64,000 nt of DNA from Bacteroidales bacterium (GTDB taxonomy: Bacteria > Bacteroidota > Bacteroidia > Bacteroidales > UBA10428): positions 28,618 to 92,617 of the forward strand of contig JAFGEO010000070.1 in NCBI GenBank assembly GCA_016931575.1. The letters are read 5' to 3'. This document shows, in pieces, positions 23,495 to 32,690 of the stretch. The translations under genes were made by a program, and so were the position numbers. Below the pieces are notes generated by a model. That model was not told the origin of the DNA. It saw only the letters and a list, made by a program, of their open reading frames with translations, and ran no database searches. Numbering within the stretch: position 1 is the stretch's first letter; each line of letters starts with the position of its first letter.

Positions 23495-26455
23495 CTACTC
23501 CACGATTGTCATTACCGAATCAAACAATTCTTTGTTCTCTTCTATTACAGCCTGACTACCATAAACGCAGAATGAATTTTTGTCTATCACTGCCTGCAGA
23601 AGCGGCGCCAGTGCCCGAATATCAGCTACTGTGACGTTCAGGACCTCATCCCGGATTGTCTGGGCTTCTGCTTTTGTGTATCCTGAATAGTAACGGTTGA
23701 TGGCAGTATTTCCTTTTTCCGAGGGAGTCTCAGGATAATCCAGGTCGGCTATGGTTCCGATGATGCTGCGTACCATTTCGGTATCATCCGTTTCGTAGTT
23801 ACGGATATATTCCGGCATGGCAGCGTAAACATCCAGGGTATTCTTTAGGTTGGGGTCGCGATACGATCCGAAAAATACACGGCCATCCCGGCGGAAATAT
23901 CCGAATCCTCCATAGGCACCACCCTTGATGCGTACTTCTTTTTGAAGCCAGTCGGAATTCAGTATTTTACTCATTACCAGCAGATCGCCGGAATATTTGT
24001 GTCCCAGCGCAAGGTAGTCAGCGCCCTGGAGTACATATTGAACTTTTGATGCGGCCATGAATCCTTCATTTTTCGGGGAGGTTTCTAAAGCCCAGTTTTG
24101 GAGTTTTTGCTCTTTGGAAGGGAACGCTTCAAAAGCAGCCGCCATGGTCTTTTCCCGGGTTTTATAATCTTCCTCTGAGCAGGTTATGCCCATGGTCAGG
24201 TTTTCACGCGTAAACAAAAGTTCCGAGATCGCCTGCATTTTGGCAGCTACCTCATCAGCCTGGTTTGCGTAGTCTTTGACCAGGTCGCGAACAAACCAGT
24301 AATACTCTATTCCACTGGTCAGTTCACCAAACAGCCCTTCGGCATTGTTATAGGAAAACATGCGTTTACGGGCATAGGAAAAGCCGTTGTTTTTAACATC
24401 TGCTTCCAGACCTGCGAGGTGTTTCACCAGTACTGTTCTGATGCGTGCCGTATCAGAGAAGTCGGTTCTCAGGAGGATCTCTTCGGTAAGTTCGAAAAGT
24501 TTGTCTGCCTTATCCATGGTTGCTTTGGCAGTGATTTTAAAATGGGGGATAAGTTCATGATCCTTTTGTGAATTGATGTTGGTGGACAGGGAGGTATTGA
24601 AACCCCCTGTATTGATCTTAAGGGCTTTTTCCAAACCGGCATAATCGTAATTTTCAGTGTTCAGCTTGGTCAGGAACTCCTCGAAAATGCCTATCCATGG
24701 GATCATATCTTCCGGTAAAACACGGAGGTCAAACAGGTAGTTTGCATAAAGGATCGAGTTGGTGAATTCATTGAAATGCAGGACGGTATTACCCTTCAGA
24801 TCTTTTTTGGTGATCTCGAACCAGTCGGTTTCAGGGCTGATATCCGCGAGGCTGAGCGAAGGAATGGTAGCGAGAGCTTCCGGTGAGTCCTCCTCATTCT
24901 GCTTTGCAAGCAAAGCTTGTGTGGAGGCAACAATGGCATCGATCTCTTCGTTGGACAGGGTACTTTTATATTCAGCGAGGTCCTGCTCAATTTTTGCTTT
25001 ACGCTCGTTCTCAAGACCGGGTTTCGGAGCGAGGGTCAGCAGGAGTTTGTAGGGGTTATCAATCATATTTTTCTGAATGATGTCCTCCAGCATGTGTTTG
25101 GACAGCCCTTCTTTAACTGCCGCCAGGGGTTTTTCAAATTCGATCCCCTGGAAGGCATTGTTTGCATGCATCCAGCTTGTGCGTTGCATGAAACTATAGG
25201 TAAGACCTTTATTTACATTATCTCCTTCGCGAAGCCTGAATTCTATGCGGTTCAGGGTACCTTCAATTGCCTGGGCATCCAGACCATTTTTAACCTGCTC
25301 TGCCAGGGTTGAAAAAATAACCTCTTTGGCCTTTGGAGCATCCTCAGGATTTGCATTGGAAATAACGATCTGCACTACATTCTGGCGCGTGCTACCGTTC
25401 CAGGCATATACATCATTGCCTATCCCTGCCTTCTGCAAGGCCAGGCGCACCGGGGCCGACTCCTGGTTGACCAGCACATCGGTGAGCACATTGAGCGCCA
25501 TGTCCATGGTTTCATCTGTACAGTCACCAAATACAAAACTCAGGGCGATGTAGGTTTGACCTTCGGTATTGCTGCCTTCCGGAACGGAATAATATTCCGA
25601 TATTTCCTTCATTTCGTCGAAAGGCTTGTGGAAAGGAACTTCCGCATCGATTTCCAGCTTATCGAAGTGCGAAAGATAGGCTGTATCGATGAAAGTCAGC
25701 TCATCCATCAGGTTTGCATCACCGTAGAGGAAGATATAGCTGTTGGATGGGTGGTAGAATGTCTTATGGAAATTCGTGAAATATTCCTGGGTCAGATTCG
25801 GTATGGCATCGGGATATCCTCCTGAGCTGCTTCCGTAAGTATTATCCGGGAAAAGATACTTGTTGGAATAGTAATAAAGGTATCTGTCAGGACTGGAGAA
25901 TGCGCCCTTCATCTCATTGTATACAACACCTTTTATAGTCAGCGGGTCATCCGGAGTGGTGAGCTCGTAATGCCAGCCTTCCTGTTGAAGGATCATCGGA
26001 TCGTCATAGATCAGGGGATAGAACACGGCATCAAAATAGACATTCATCAGGTTGAAATAGTCCTTTTCATTCAGACTGGCTGCAGGGTAGACCGTTGCAT
26101 CCGATGAGGTCATGGCGTTCAGGAAAGTGTTCAGTGATCCTTTCAGCAGAACATCGAAGGGGCTTTTAACGGGAAAATTCTTTGACCCGTTCAGGACGGA
26201 ATGCTCCAGAACATGAGGGGTTCCCCAATCATTTTCAGGGATGGTTTTAAATTGAATGTTAAAGGTTTTGTTTGCATCGTCGGATGCCACTTTGAAAATC
26301 CTCGCACCCGTTTTATTGTGCTCCAGGAGGTAACAGTCTGCATTAACTTCTTTAACAAAACGCTTTTCGATCAGGGTATACCCCGGAAAATTTTCCTCCT
26401 GAGTGAAGGATAGCAGCAACAGGGCTGACAGGAATAACGAAATCCTTTTTATCAT
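23495..26455 (-). CDS. M16 family zinc metallopeptidase (presequence-protease-like)
   Basis: The 986-residue protein starts with a signal peptide ('IKRISLFLSALLLLSFTQ') and carries the inverted zinc motif HVLEH (His81, Glu84, His85) in 'GTPHVLEHSVLNG'. The arrangement of four M16 domains in one chain and the 'NTFLNAMTSSDATVYPAASLN' segment match the M16C (PreP/Cym1) group, which degrades peptides inside a closed chamber. The signal peptide suggests a periplasmic peptide scavenger. The ATG at 26455 is chosen because it starts the signal peptide; the frame is open 34 codons further upstream. It has its own promoter at 26527-26557. Confidence 0.9.
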   Translation of the reverse strand: MIKRISLFLSALLLLSFTQEENFPGYTLIEKRFVKEVNADCYLLEHNKTGARIFKVASDDANKTFNIQFKTIPENDWGTPHVLEHSVLNGSKNFPVKSPFDVLLKGSLNTFLNAMTSSDATVYPAASLNEKDYFNLMNVYFDAVFYPLIYDDPMILQQEGWHYELTTPDDPLTIKGVVYNEMKGAFSSPDRYLYYYSNKYLFPDNTYGSSSGGYPDAIPNLTQEYFTNFHKTFYHPSNSYIFLYGDANLMDELTFIDTAYLSHFDKLEIDAEVPFHKPFDEMKEISEYYSVPEGSNTEGQTYIALSFVFGDCTDETMDMALNVLTDVLVNQESAPVRLALQKAGIGNDVYAWNGSTRQNVVQIVISNANPEDAPKAKEVIFSTLAEQVKNGLDAQAIEGTLNRIEFRLREGDNVNKGLTYSFMQRTSWMHANNAFQGIEFEKPLAAVKEGLSKHMLEDIIQKNMIDNPYKLLLTLAPKPGLENERKAKIEQDLAEYKSTLSNEEIDAIVASTQALLAKQNEEDSPEALATIPSLSLADISPETDWFEITKKDLKGNTVLHFNEFTNSILYANYLFDLRVLPEDMIPWIGIFEEFLTKLNTENYDYAGLEKALKINTGGFNTSLSTNINSQKDHELIPHFKITAKATMDKADKLFELTEEILLRTDFSDTARIRTVLVKHLAGLEADVKNNGFSYARKRMFSYNNAEGLFGELTSGIEYYWFVRDLVKDYANQADEVAAKMQAISELLFTRENLTMGITCSEEDYKTREKTMAAAFEAFPSKEQKLQNWALETSPKNEGFMAASKVQYVLQGADYLALGHKYSGDLLVMSKILNSDWLQKEVRIKGGAYGGFGYFRRDGRVFFGSYRDPNLKNTLDVYAAMPEYIRNYETDDTEMVRSIIGTIADLDYPETPSEKGNTAINRYYSGYTKAEAQTIRDEVLNVTVADIRALAPLLQAVIDKNSFCVYGSQAVIEENKELFDSVMTIVE

Positions 26456-26526
26456 GGTTAAGGGATTAAAATGAATAAATATATAGTTGGAATCTCCAAG
26501 ATTTGGTGATTTATTTTTGAAGCAAC

Positions 26527-26557
26527 TAAAGTTAGGATATCTGGTAATAATAATCAA
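26527..26557 (-). promoter_or_regulatory. Predicted promoter of the M16 peptidase gene
   Basis: On the minus strand: TTG, a 20-nt spacer, then TAACTTTA (26534-26527), one base from the TAnnTTTG consensus. It lies 72 bp before the ATG. Confidence 0.45.
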
Positions 26558-26676
26558 GAAGGAATATCAGGTATGATTTTCTGTTTCATTCCGGAGCGAA
26601 AAAAAATGAAAAATGCAAGATCATTGCACAGGAAAAACCTATTTTCAGCCCATCTTTATTCAATTATCAGCTAGTT

Positions 26677-29139
26677 ATGGTCACTAATCCTCAACTTGAA
26701 CTTGCCCATAAATTCGTAGAATTCACGAACAGAAATATCTTTTTAACCGGAAAAGCGGGCACCGGGAAGACCACTTTTCTTCACCAGCTCAAAGCCCACT
26801 CTCCAAAGCGGTGTGTGGTAGTTGCTCCCACAGGGGTTGCGGCCATCAATGCCGGAGGGGTAACGATTCATTCTTTTTTTCAGATGCCTTTCGGACCCTT
26901 TATCCCTGCTGAGGGCAGGGCAGAGAATGCCCAAAACCCTGCAGGGTATACCCGCATCTCCAGGACCAAGATCAACATCATTCGTTCCCTTGACCTGCTG
27001 ATCATTGATGAAATCAGTATGGTGAGGGCAGACCTGCTGGACGGGATCGATGAGGTCCTCCGTCGCTACCGCAAGACAAGCAAACCCTTCGGGGGATTGC
27101 AGCTGCTTATGATCGGGGATATCCGTCAGCTTTCCCCGGTGGTGAAGGAGGAAGATCGAAAACTGCTAAGTCCTTTTTACTCCAGCTTTTATTTTTATGG
27201 CAGCCGGGCCCTTCAAAAAACAGACTTCATCAGTATCGAACTTACGGAGGTATTCCGGCAAACTGACGATCAGTTCATAACTATCCTGAATGGTATCCGC
27301 AATAAAAACCTGAACCACGAACAGCTGGAACAGCTAAACAAAAGGTACCTGCCTGATTTTGAAGGCGGCGAGGGGTATATTATCCTGACTACCCACAACC
27401 ATAAGGCAAAGGAGATTAATGACGGCAGGCTGAAAGCCCTTTCGGTTAAATCATACTCCTGGGAAGCGTATATCGGTGGGGATTTCCCGGAATATATCTA
27501 TCCGACAGAACAACAGCTGGAATTGAAAAAGGGGGCCCAGGTCATGTTTATCAAGAATGATCCTTCCCCTGAAAAACAGTTTTATAACGGAAAGATCGGG
27601 TATGTGGAGGAAATAGATCCTGAAGACGATATCATTTATGTAAGGTGTGAAGAAGATGGTGAACAGATCGCTGTTGAGCGGTTAAAATGGGAAAACTGTA
27701 AATACAGTCTTAACGAGAAAACGAAAGAGATTGAAGAAGAAGTTGTTGGCAGCTTCACTCAATTTCCTCTTAAACTGGCCTGGGCGATAACCATCCATAA
27801 GAGTCAGGGACTGACTTTCGATAAGGCTGTGATCGATGCCCAGGAGTCCTTTGCACATGGGCAGGTATATGTTGCACTGAGCCGCTGCCGGTCGCTGGAA
27901 GGGATGGTTCTAAGTACCCCGATTTCTACCTCAAGCATTAAAATGGATCCGGGGGTGTCGCGGTTTTCGCAGGAGGTTGAGGAGAACCAGCCGGATAAGG
28001 AACTTCTCCTTAAGGCACAGCTTGATTTCAAAAAGGAGCTGATCCTTGAGATGTTCGACTTCAAGGCTCTGAGCCAGGCACTCAGGCAGCTGTTAAAGGA
28101 GATGAAAGGGTACAGGTCAGCCCTTATCCTTGATCCGGTTCCGCATGCTGAGACTATGCAGCAGGAAATCAGGGAACAAATTGAAGGGGTGGCACAAAAA
28201 TTTATTGTTCAGCTAAACCAGCTCTTCGACCAGCTTAGCCTTGATGAAAAGGCTCTTCAGGAACGGATTATCAAAGGAGCAGCCTATTTCCTGGAAAAGC
28301 TGGAGCGTATCTTCCGGCATAAAATCGGCACCCTCTCTATTGATACCGATAATCAGCAGGTAGCCAAGGTGCTGAAATCCCGCATGGAGTCGTTGCTTCT
28401 TGAAGCTCAGGTCAAAGAGGCCTGTCTGGAGAGCAGCAGGGAAGGTTTTGAACTTAAACGCTTTCTGGATGCCCGTGCCCGTGCGTCTATCGGGAAGGTA
28501 AAGGTGAAACAAGAGTCGCCGGCTGATGAGCCGGCCAGCATTTCAGAGCTTAGTCACCCGGAGCTGTTCGAAAAACTCAGGCACTGGCGCAATGGATTGG
28601 CAGCAGTGCAGGATCTTCCGGCTTACCGGATCATGGGGCAGCGTGCCCTGCTGGGAATTTCCACAGCCCTGCCGTCCAACATACCCGAAATGCTAAAGAT
28701 CAAGGGCATTGGTAAGCGTACACTGGAAAAATACGGAAAGGATATCCTGGGGATGATCGGGGAGTACTGTGAAGAGAAACAGATCGATTACCAGGCCGAT
28801 GCACAGTTGCCAATACCCGAAAAACCTGGCAGGAAAACTAAGCAGGACAGCCAGAAGGTAAGCCTTGAGCTGTTTCAACAGGGAAAATCCATTGAAGAGA
28901 TAGCTGCTGAAAGGGACATGGTTGTAACTACCATTGAAACGCACCTGGCCTCGCAGGTGGAACAGGGGTACGTTAATATCCATCAATTGCTGGATGAGGT
29001 AGCGCTAAAAGAGATTACCGAGGCCATTGAAAAAACCGGCGAAACCCTCCTCAGTCCTTTGAGAGAGACCCTAAAGGAAAAATACAGCTACCGGGATTTG
29101 AGAATGGCAGTGGCATGGTTTAAGTGCAATCAGGTGTGA
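26677..29139 (+). CDS. PIF1/RecD2-like helicase with HRDC and C-terminal HTH domains
   Basis: The 820-residue protein has a superfamily 1 helicase core: Walker A 'GKAGTGKT' (residues 25-32), 'VVVAPTGVAAINAGG', Walker B 'LLIIDEISMV' (Asp111-Glu112), 'LQLLMIGDIRQLSPV', and motif VI 'TIHKSQGLTFDKAVID...YVALSRCRSLEG'. After it comes a helical linker, an HRDC domain at about residues 635-710 ('PAYRIMGQRALLGIS' and 'IKGIGKRTLEKYGKDIL'), and a C-terminal HTH_40-type domain ('TIETHLASQVEQGYV'). It is cytoplasmic and presumably acts in DNA repair or replication-fork processing. This layout is common in Bacteroidota and is usually annotated only as an HTH-containing AAA family ATPase. Confidence 0.9.
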   Translation: MVTNPQLELAHKFVEFTNRNIFLTGKAGTGKTTFLHQLKAHSPKRCVVVAPTGVAAINAGGVTIHSFFQMPFGPFIPAEGRAENAQNPAGYTRISRTKINIIRSLDLLIIDEISMVRADLLDGIDEVLRRYRKTSKPFGGLQLLMIGDIRQLSPVVKEEDRKLLSPFYSSFYFYGSRALQKTDFISIELTEVFRQTDDQFITILNGIRNKNLNHEQLEQLNKRYLPDFEGGEGYIILTTHNHKAKEINDGRLKALSVKSYSWEAYIGGDFPEYIYPTEQQLELKKGAQVMFIKNDPSPEKQFYNGKIGYVEEIDPEDDIIYVRCEEDGEQIAVERLKWENCKYSLNEKTKEIEEEVVGSFTQFPLKLAWAITIHKSQGLTFDKAVIDAQESFAHGQVYVALSRCRSLEGMVLSTPISTSSIKMDPGVSRFSQEVEENQPDKELLLKAQLDFKKELILEMFDFKALSQALRQLLKEMKGYRSALILDPVPHAETMQQEIREQIEGVAQKFIVQLNQLFDQLSLDEKALQERIIKGAAYFLEKLERIFRHKIGTLSIDTDNQQVAKVLKSRMESLLLEAQVKEACLESSREGFELKRFLDARARASIGKVKVKQESPADEPASISELSHPELFEKLRHWRNGLAAVQDLPAYRIMGQRALLGISTALPSNIPEMLKIKGIGKRTLEKYGKDILGMIGEYCEEKQIDYQADAQLPIPEKPGRKTKQDSQKVSLELFQQGKSIEEIAAERDMVVTTIETHLASQVEQGYVNIHQLLDEVALKEITEAIEKTGETLLSPLRETLKEKYSYRDLRMAVAWFKCNQV

Positions 29140-29232
29140 AAACCTTTAAAAGGGTATTGCAGGTTGACGCGAATCGTTGAGATCTGCGAAAGTCAGCGAT
29201 AAAAATATGACAGGATTAACTACTGCACCTGC

Positions 29233-29258
29233 CCGATTTCAGGATCGGCTTTTTTGTT
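29233..29258 (+). terminator. Possible terminator of the helicase gene
   Basis: CCGAT and ATCGG form a short 5-bp stem with loop TTCAGG, followed by CTTTTTTG, 93 bp after the helicase stop. The stem is short, so confidence is moderate. Confidence 0.4.
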
Positions 29259-29450
29259 TTACCCCAACAATCCGGGTCTGCTCTTTGCCATTTTTAAAAA
29301 CGATCAGAGTAGGAATATTCCGGACCTTGTATTCAGCTGCCTGATTTTCTTGCTGGATTGTACATCCGGAATGCTTGTCATTTTGAAAAAGCCATACAGC
29401 ACAACACCGATCACTACCGTAATTATCGCCCTAATCACAATCAATACAAG
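29239..29450 (-). pseudogene. Thioredoxin-like remnant, internally deleted and frameshifted
   Basis: One frame (stop at 29239) encodes 'QENQAAEYKVRNIPTLIVFK' and then 'NGKEQTRIVGVKQKS', which is the C-terminal half of a thioredoxin, including the cis-Pro 'IPTL' and 'FKNGKE..RIVG'. The DNA just upstream, in another frame, encodes a membrane-anchor-like stretch 'VIRAIITVVIGVVLYGFFKM'. The catalytic WCGPC region that should lie between is absent. The best reading is a membrane-anchored thioredoxin gene that lost its middle by deletion and is now non-functional. It lies downstream of the NAD-dependent epimerase gene. Confidence 0.55.
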
Positions 29451-29485
29451 TTACATCTCTCTCAGACGATACTATATCCCGGTTA

Positions 29486-30490
29486 TTACTTAGTTTTTTC
29501 TTCCTGTGCCATGATCCAGACCAAGGTTTTCCGGATGCCCTGTTTTAGGGATATCGGCTTGTATCCCAGTTCGTTCTTAGCCTTTTCTACGGATACATAC
29601 CAATTGTATGAGAACTTGCGAACCCATCCCGGAGTAATAAGTGGTGGGATTTTAAAAAGGACAGCCCCTGTTTTCATGAGTGCCGAAACAACAAGCATCA
29701 CGGCCAGGGGGAGCTTAAATAATTTGTATTTTATGCCGATAATCTCAGATATTGTGCCGAAAAATTCAATGTAAGATACATTCTCATCTCCTCCAAGAAT
29801 GTAACGTTCACCTCTTTTTCCATTCTTTAATGCCAGCAGTGTACCGTTAACAACGTCGTCGACATACACATAATTGCCCACTGATTTACCATTGCCCGGA
29901 AGAATGTGGTATTTACCCGCCTGGTACAAACGGATAAGTTTGGTTGCCGCATTGCTGTCTGACAGCTCGCCGGGTCCATAAACCCTCGATGGGCAGACGA
30001 TGCAGAAATTCAGCTTATCGGTATAATTCTCCATCAGGTACCTGTCAGTCATATCCTTGTACTTTTCGTAGTCGGAAAAGTAGGCATTGGGACGCGGGCG
30101 GACTTCATCCACCATTTCTTTTTCCATCGACGGACCGAATACCCCGGCTGTAGAAGTGATCACAGCTTTTTCCACCTTCATCTTTATGGCTGCCTCCATA
30201 ATATTCAGCGTCCCCTCATAGATGCTTTTATAAAAGATGTTCTGCTCCTTCGACCAAACCTTTGCAAATGCAGCCAGGTGAAACACATACTTACAATCTT
30301 TCATGGCTGCTTCCAGGCTTTCCCTATCATCCAGTGAACCCTTAAACCATACCAGGTTTGGATGCTGAAAATGTTGGATCTTCGATTCACTGCGGTATAA
30401 TGCATGGACCATTACCCCCTGGTCGAGGAGTTTTTCAGTGAGTTTGTGGCCGATAAAACCGGTTGCTCCGGTGACAAATGCTTTTGTCAT
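29486..30490 (-). CDS. NAD(P)-dependent epimerase/dehydratase (extended SDR)
   Basis: The 334-residue protein begins 'TKAFVTGATGFIGHKL' with the Rossmann GxxGxxG motif (Gly8, Gly11, Gly14). It continues with 'KYVFHLAAFAKVW', 'AVITSTAGVFGPS', the catalytic YxxxK in 'DYEKYK', 'VCPSRVYGPGELSDSN', and 'NYVYVDDVVNGTLLAL'. This is the extended SDR order seen in sugar epimerases, dihydroflavonol reductases and 3-beta-hydroxysteroid-like dehydrogenases. The substrate cannot be told. It is cytoplasmic, monocistronic, and precedes the thioredoxin remnant on the same strand. Confidence 0.88.
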   Translation of the reverse strand: MTKAFVTGATGFIGHKLTEKLLDQGVMVHALYRSESKIQHFQHPNLVWFKGSLDDRESLEAAMKDCKYVFHLAAFAKVWSKEQNIFYKSIYEGTLNIMEAAIKMKVEKAVITSTAGVFGPSMEKEMVDEVRPRPNAYFSDYEKYKDMTDRYLMENYTDKLNFCIVCPSRVYGPGELSDSNAATKLIRLYQAGKYHILPGNGKSVGNYVYVDDVVNGTLLALKNGKRGERYILGGDENVSYIEFFGTISEIIGIKYKLFKLPLAVMLVVSALMKTGAVLFKIPPLITPGWVRKFSYNWYVSVEKAKNELGYKPISLKQGIRKTLVWIMAQEEKTK

Positions 30491-30669
30491 GATACGATGT
30501 TATTGAAATACGCGAAGATAACATTTCTTCCTGACCTGGGGAGATAAAATGCATGGCTGACCGAAAGAGGATCAGTGCTTACCTTCAGTTTTGACGGTGA
30601 CCAAAGAAAGTATTCTATCCCTACCGGGAACAAAACCGATGGATGATCGTTATATCCATAAATCGAATT

Positions 30670-31065
30670 ATGAAGATACGTGCATACTATAGCCTGATCC
30701 TGTTGTTTTTTGTTGGAGCCTGTGCTGAGAAAGCAGATGAAGGATCAGTTATAAGAAACGTGGGAGCTGCCGAGTTTAAAGTTTTGGTTGATAAGGGTGA
30801 AGGACAGCTGGTAGACTTGCGCACACCCGATGAATTTGCCTCAGGATATATTGAAGGGGCCAGCCTGATAAATATTTACAGTCCCGATTTCAGGGATCAG
30901 TTGAGTATGCTGGACAGGGAGACCCCTGTTTACATATATTGCCGATCCGGAAACAGGAGCGCAAATTCAATTTACATTTTTGAGGAGATGGGTTTCAGGG
31001 AGATCGTCAATCTCCGCGATGGGATCCTGGAATGGACGGAAATGGGTTTCGGACTGGTTCAGTAA
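30670..31065 (+). CDS. Rhodanese-domain lipoprotein
   Basis: The 131-residue protein has a lipoprotein signal ('SLILLFFVGACAEKADEG', lipobox GAC) and one rhodanese domain. 'QLVDLRTPDEFASGYIEGASL', 'PVYIYCRSGNRS' with the catalytic Cys, and 'MGFREIVNLRDGILEW' are present. The active loop CRSGNRS is intact, so sulfurtransferase or thiosulfate-binding activity in the periplasm is plausible. Single-domain exported rhodaneses also serve as sulfur carriers or redox proteins. The ATG at 30670 is chosen because the lipoprotein signal starts there; an earlier in-frame ATG is at 30643. Confidence 0.88.
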   Translation: MKIRAYYSLILLFFVGACAEKADEGSVIRNVGAAEFKVLVDKGEGQLVDLRTPDEFASGYIEGASLINIYSPDFRDQLSMLDRETPVYIYCRSGNRSANSIYIFEEMGFREIVNLRDGILEWTEMGFGLVQ

Positions 31066-31130
31066 AAGATCGCCAGGCTTAAACTGAGGATTCCATACCT
31101 GTGTGCATACAACTCCTTATCTGAAGATTC

Positions 31131-32339
31131 TTACTCTTCTGTAGAATTAGTTGCTTTTTTCTCCTGCTTTTCTTTCATCTTTTCCATCTGCCTGGCCTTC
31201 ATCTCCTCATTTTTTGCTTTCATCCTGGCAGCCTTCTCCTGGGCTATTTTGCGCTGTTTTTCACGCTGTTCCCGGAGTTTTGCTTCCTGCTTCTCGAGGC
31301 GGTCCTTCTTTTTGGCGGCTTTCTCTTCCTGTTTAAGGCGTATAGCTTTTTCTGCTTCGGTTTCCTCTTCAAAGAGTGAGGCCAGCTTTGCATTCTGTGT
31401 AATCCCGTATTCTGAATTCAGGACCTGGCGTCCCCACCAGGTAAGGTTTTTCCATCCCCTTCTGTCGGCCATGTCGAGCCATTCGTTCACCTTGTTGTTA
31501 CCGCTCCATGACCAGGCCAGGTATCCGTAGCCCAGCTCGTGGCATTTGCGCATAATGACAGTATGGTCTACTGTACAATTCAGGTTATTGACACCTTTAT
31601 CGAAGTTGTATCCAAACTCCCCGACCATGACCGGCAATCCTGCGTCATAAAGCTTCTGGAGTTCAGTTTCTATTTTGTTGGGGTCGTTCCAGGATCCGTA
31701 CATATGGACAGAAAACAGTACATTGTATAAGGGGTCTGAATTTACCAGGTCTTCTCCATATTTCAGGATGGCTTCATGTGCCTGTCCCCATCCCGGGGCA
31801 TCGATGACGATGGGAGCCTGGTAGCCGGCTTCCCGGATGGCAGGGATTGCTTTCAGATAGACTTCTTTCCAAAATTCTGGTGTGGTCGTAAAGGTTCCCC
31901 ATTCGTTGGCTATGTTGATCAGGATCTTATGATCGTAAGGGAGCAGGATCTTTTTTATACGGTCGCTGGTATAGTAGCTGACCAGGTTCATCAGGCTTTC
32001 TTCCGTAGTATCACCGGTTGCGTCATGCAATTCGATGATGGGGATCAGTTTGTTTTCGAGGCATTTTTGAACGATTTCTTCAAGTTTGAAATCGTTTCCT
32101 TCTGTTTCCCAAACCACCCTGACAGCATTTATCTTGTACTGCTTGAACTTATCCAGTGCAGCCAGTGATTTCCTGTAATGCCAGGCGTGAAGGTTGTTAA
32201 CCCCACGGATAATAAATTCCTTACCGTTGGGATCCATCAATTTCCGTCCTTCGACATGAAAAGGTTGGGAGTTGCATATAACAGGGATACCCAGGGATAT
32301 CAGCACCAGTGAAAACAGACGTACAAGCTTGCGATTCAT
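31131..32339 (-). CDS. Secreted glycoside hydrolase family 5 protein with Lys/Glu-rich tail
   Basis: The 402-residue protein has a signal peptide ('VRLFSLVLISLGIPVICNSQ') and a GH5 (alpha/beta)8 domain. It has 'FIIRGVNNLHAWHYRKSLAAL', 'YKINAVRVVWE', 'PIIELHDATG', the acid/base Glu in 'INIANEWGT', 'SVHMYGSWNDPN', and the nucleophile Glu in 'PVMVGEFGYN'. Members cleave beta-1,4 glucans or mannans; the exact substrate is not deducible. The last 75 residues form a highly charged helical tail made of Glu, Lys, Arg and Ala with no recognised domain, which is unusual for a glycosidase. The ATG at 32339 starts the signal peptide. Confidence 0.88.
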   Translation of the reverse strand: MNRKLVRLFSLVLISLGIPVICNSQPFHVEGRKLMDPNGKEFIIRGVNNLHAWHYRKSLAALDKFKQYKINAVRVVWETEGNDFKLEEIVQKCLENKLIPIIELHDATGDTTEESLMNLVSYYTSDRIKKILLPYDHKILINIANEWGTFTTTPEFWKEVYLKAIPAIREAGYQAPIVIDAPGWGQAHEAILKYGEDLVNSDPLYNVLFSVHMYGSWNDPNKIETELQKLYDAGLPVMVGEFGYNFDKGVNNLNCTVDHTVIMRKCHELGYGYLAWSWSGNNKVNEWLDMADRRGWKNLTWWGRQVLNSEYGITQNAKLASLFEEETEAEKAIRLKQEEKAAKKKDRLEKQEAKLREQREKQRKIAQEKAARMKAKNEEMKARQMEKMKEKQEKKATNSTEE

Positions 32340-32690
32340 CAATATAAGTTTTTTTTTTGACTCGGCTAATTTAGTATAATCAACAGATATATCCACCATA
32401 GGGTTGTATTCTATGGGCTTTAGTATCCCTTATTCCGTCGTATAGTGCAAATCCCGACTGTTTCTTATGATTATTTATGATTTCCAGGCTTAAATCGGAG
32501 GAAAAAACCGGATCTGTTTTTTCCTCCCCTCAGGGAACCAGGGCTGCCTCAGTTCCAGCTTTCTTATCCTGTTTTTCATTCATCGCAGGAAATTCCCATT
32601 CAGTCCTGCAACCTTTTCTTTCATCAGCTCTCATTTCCTGTGACGTATTACACCAATCTGACTTTGAATCAAAATCAAAAAATTATAAGC
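32340..32690. other. Intergenic region between GH5 and TonB receptor genes
   Basis: These 351 bases separate divergent genes. I see no gene, strong hairpin or consensus promoter. A short poly-T run lies just before the GH5 start, on the template side. Promoters for both genes must be here but do not match TAnnTTTG well. Confidence 0.5.

Noticed and set aside
26459..26557. Longer start for the M16 peptidase (34 extra residues)
   Set aside because: The extension would bury the signal peptide and runs through the predicted promoter; the ATG at 26455 is preferred.
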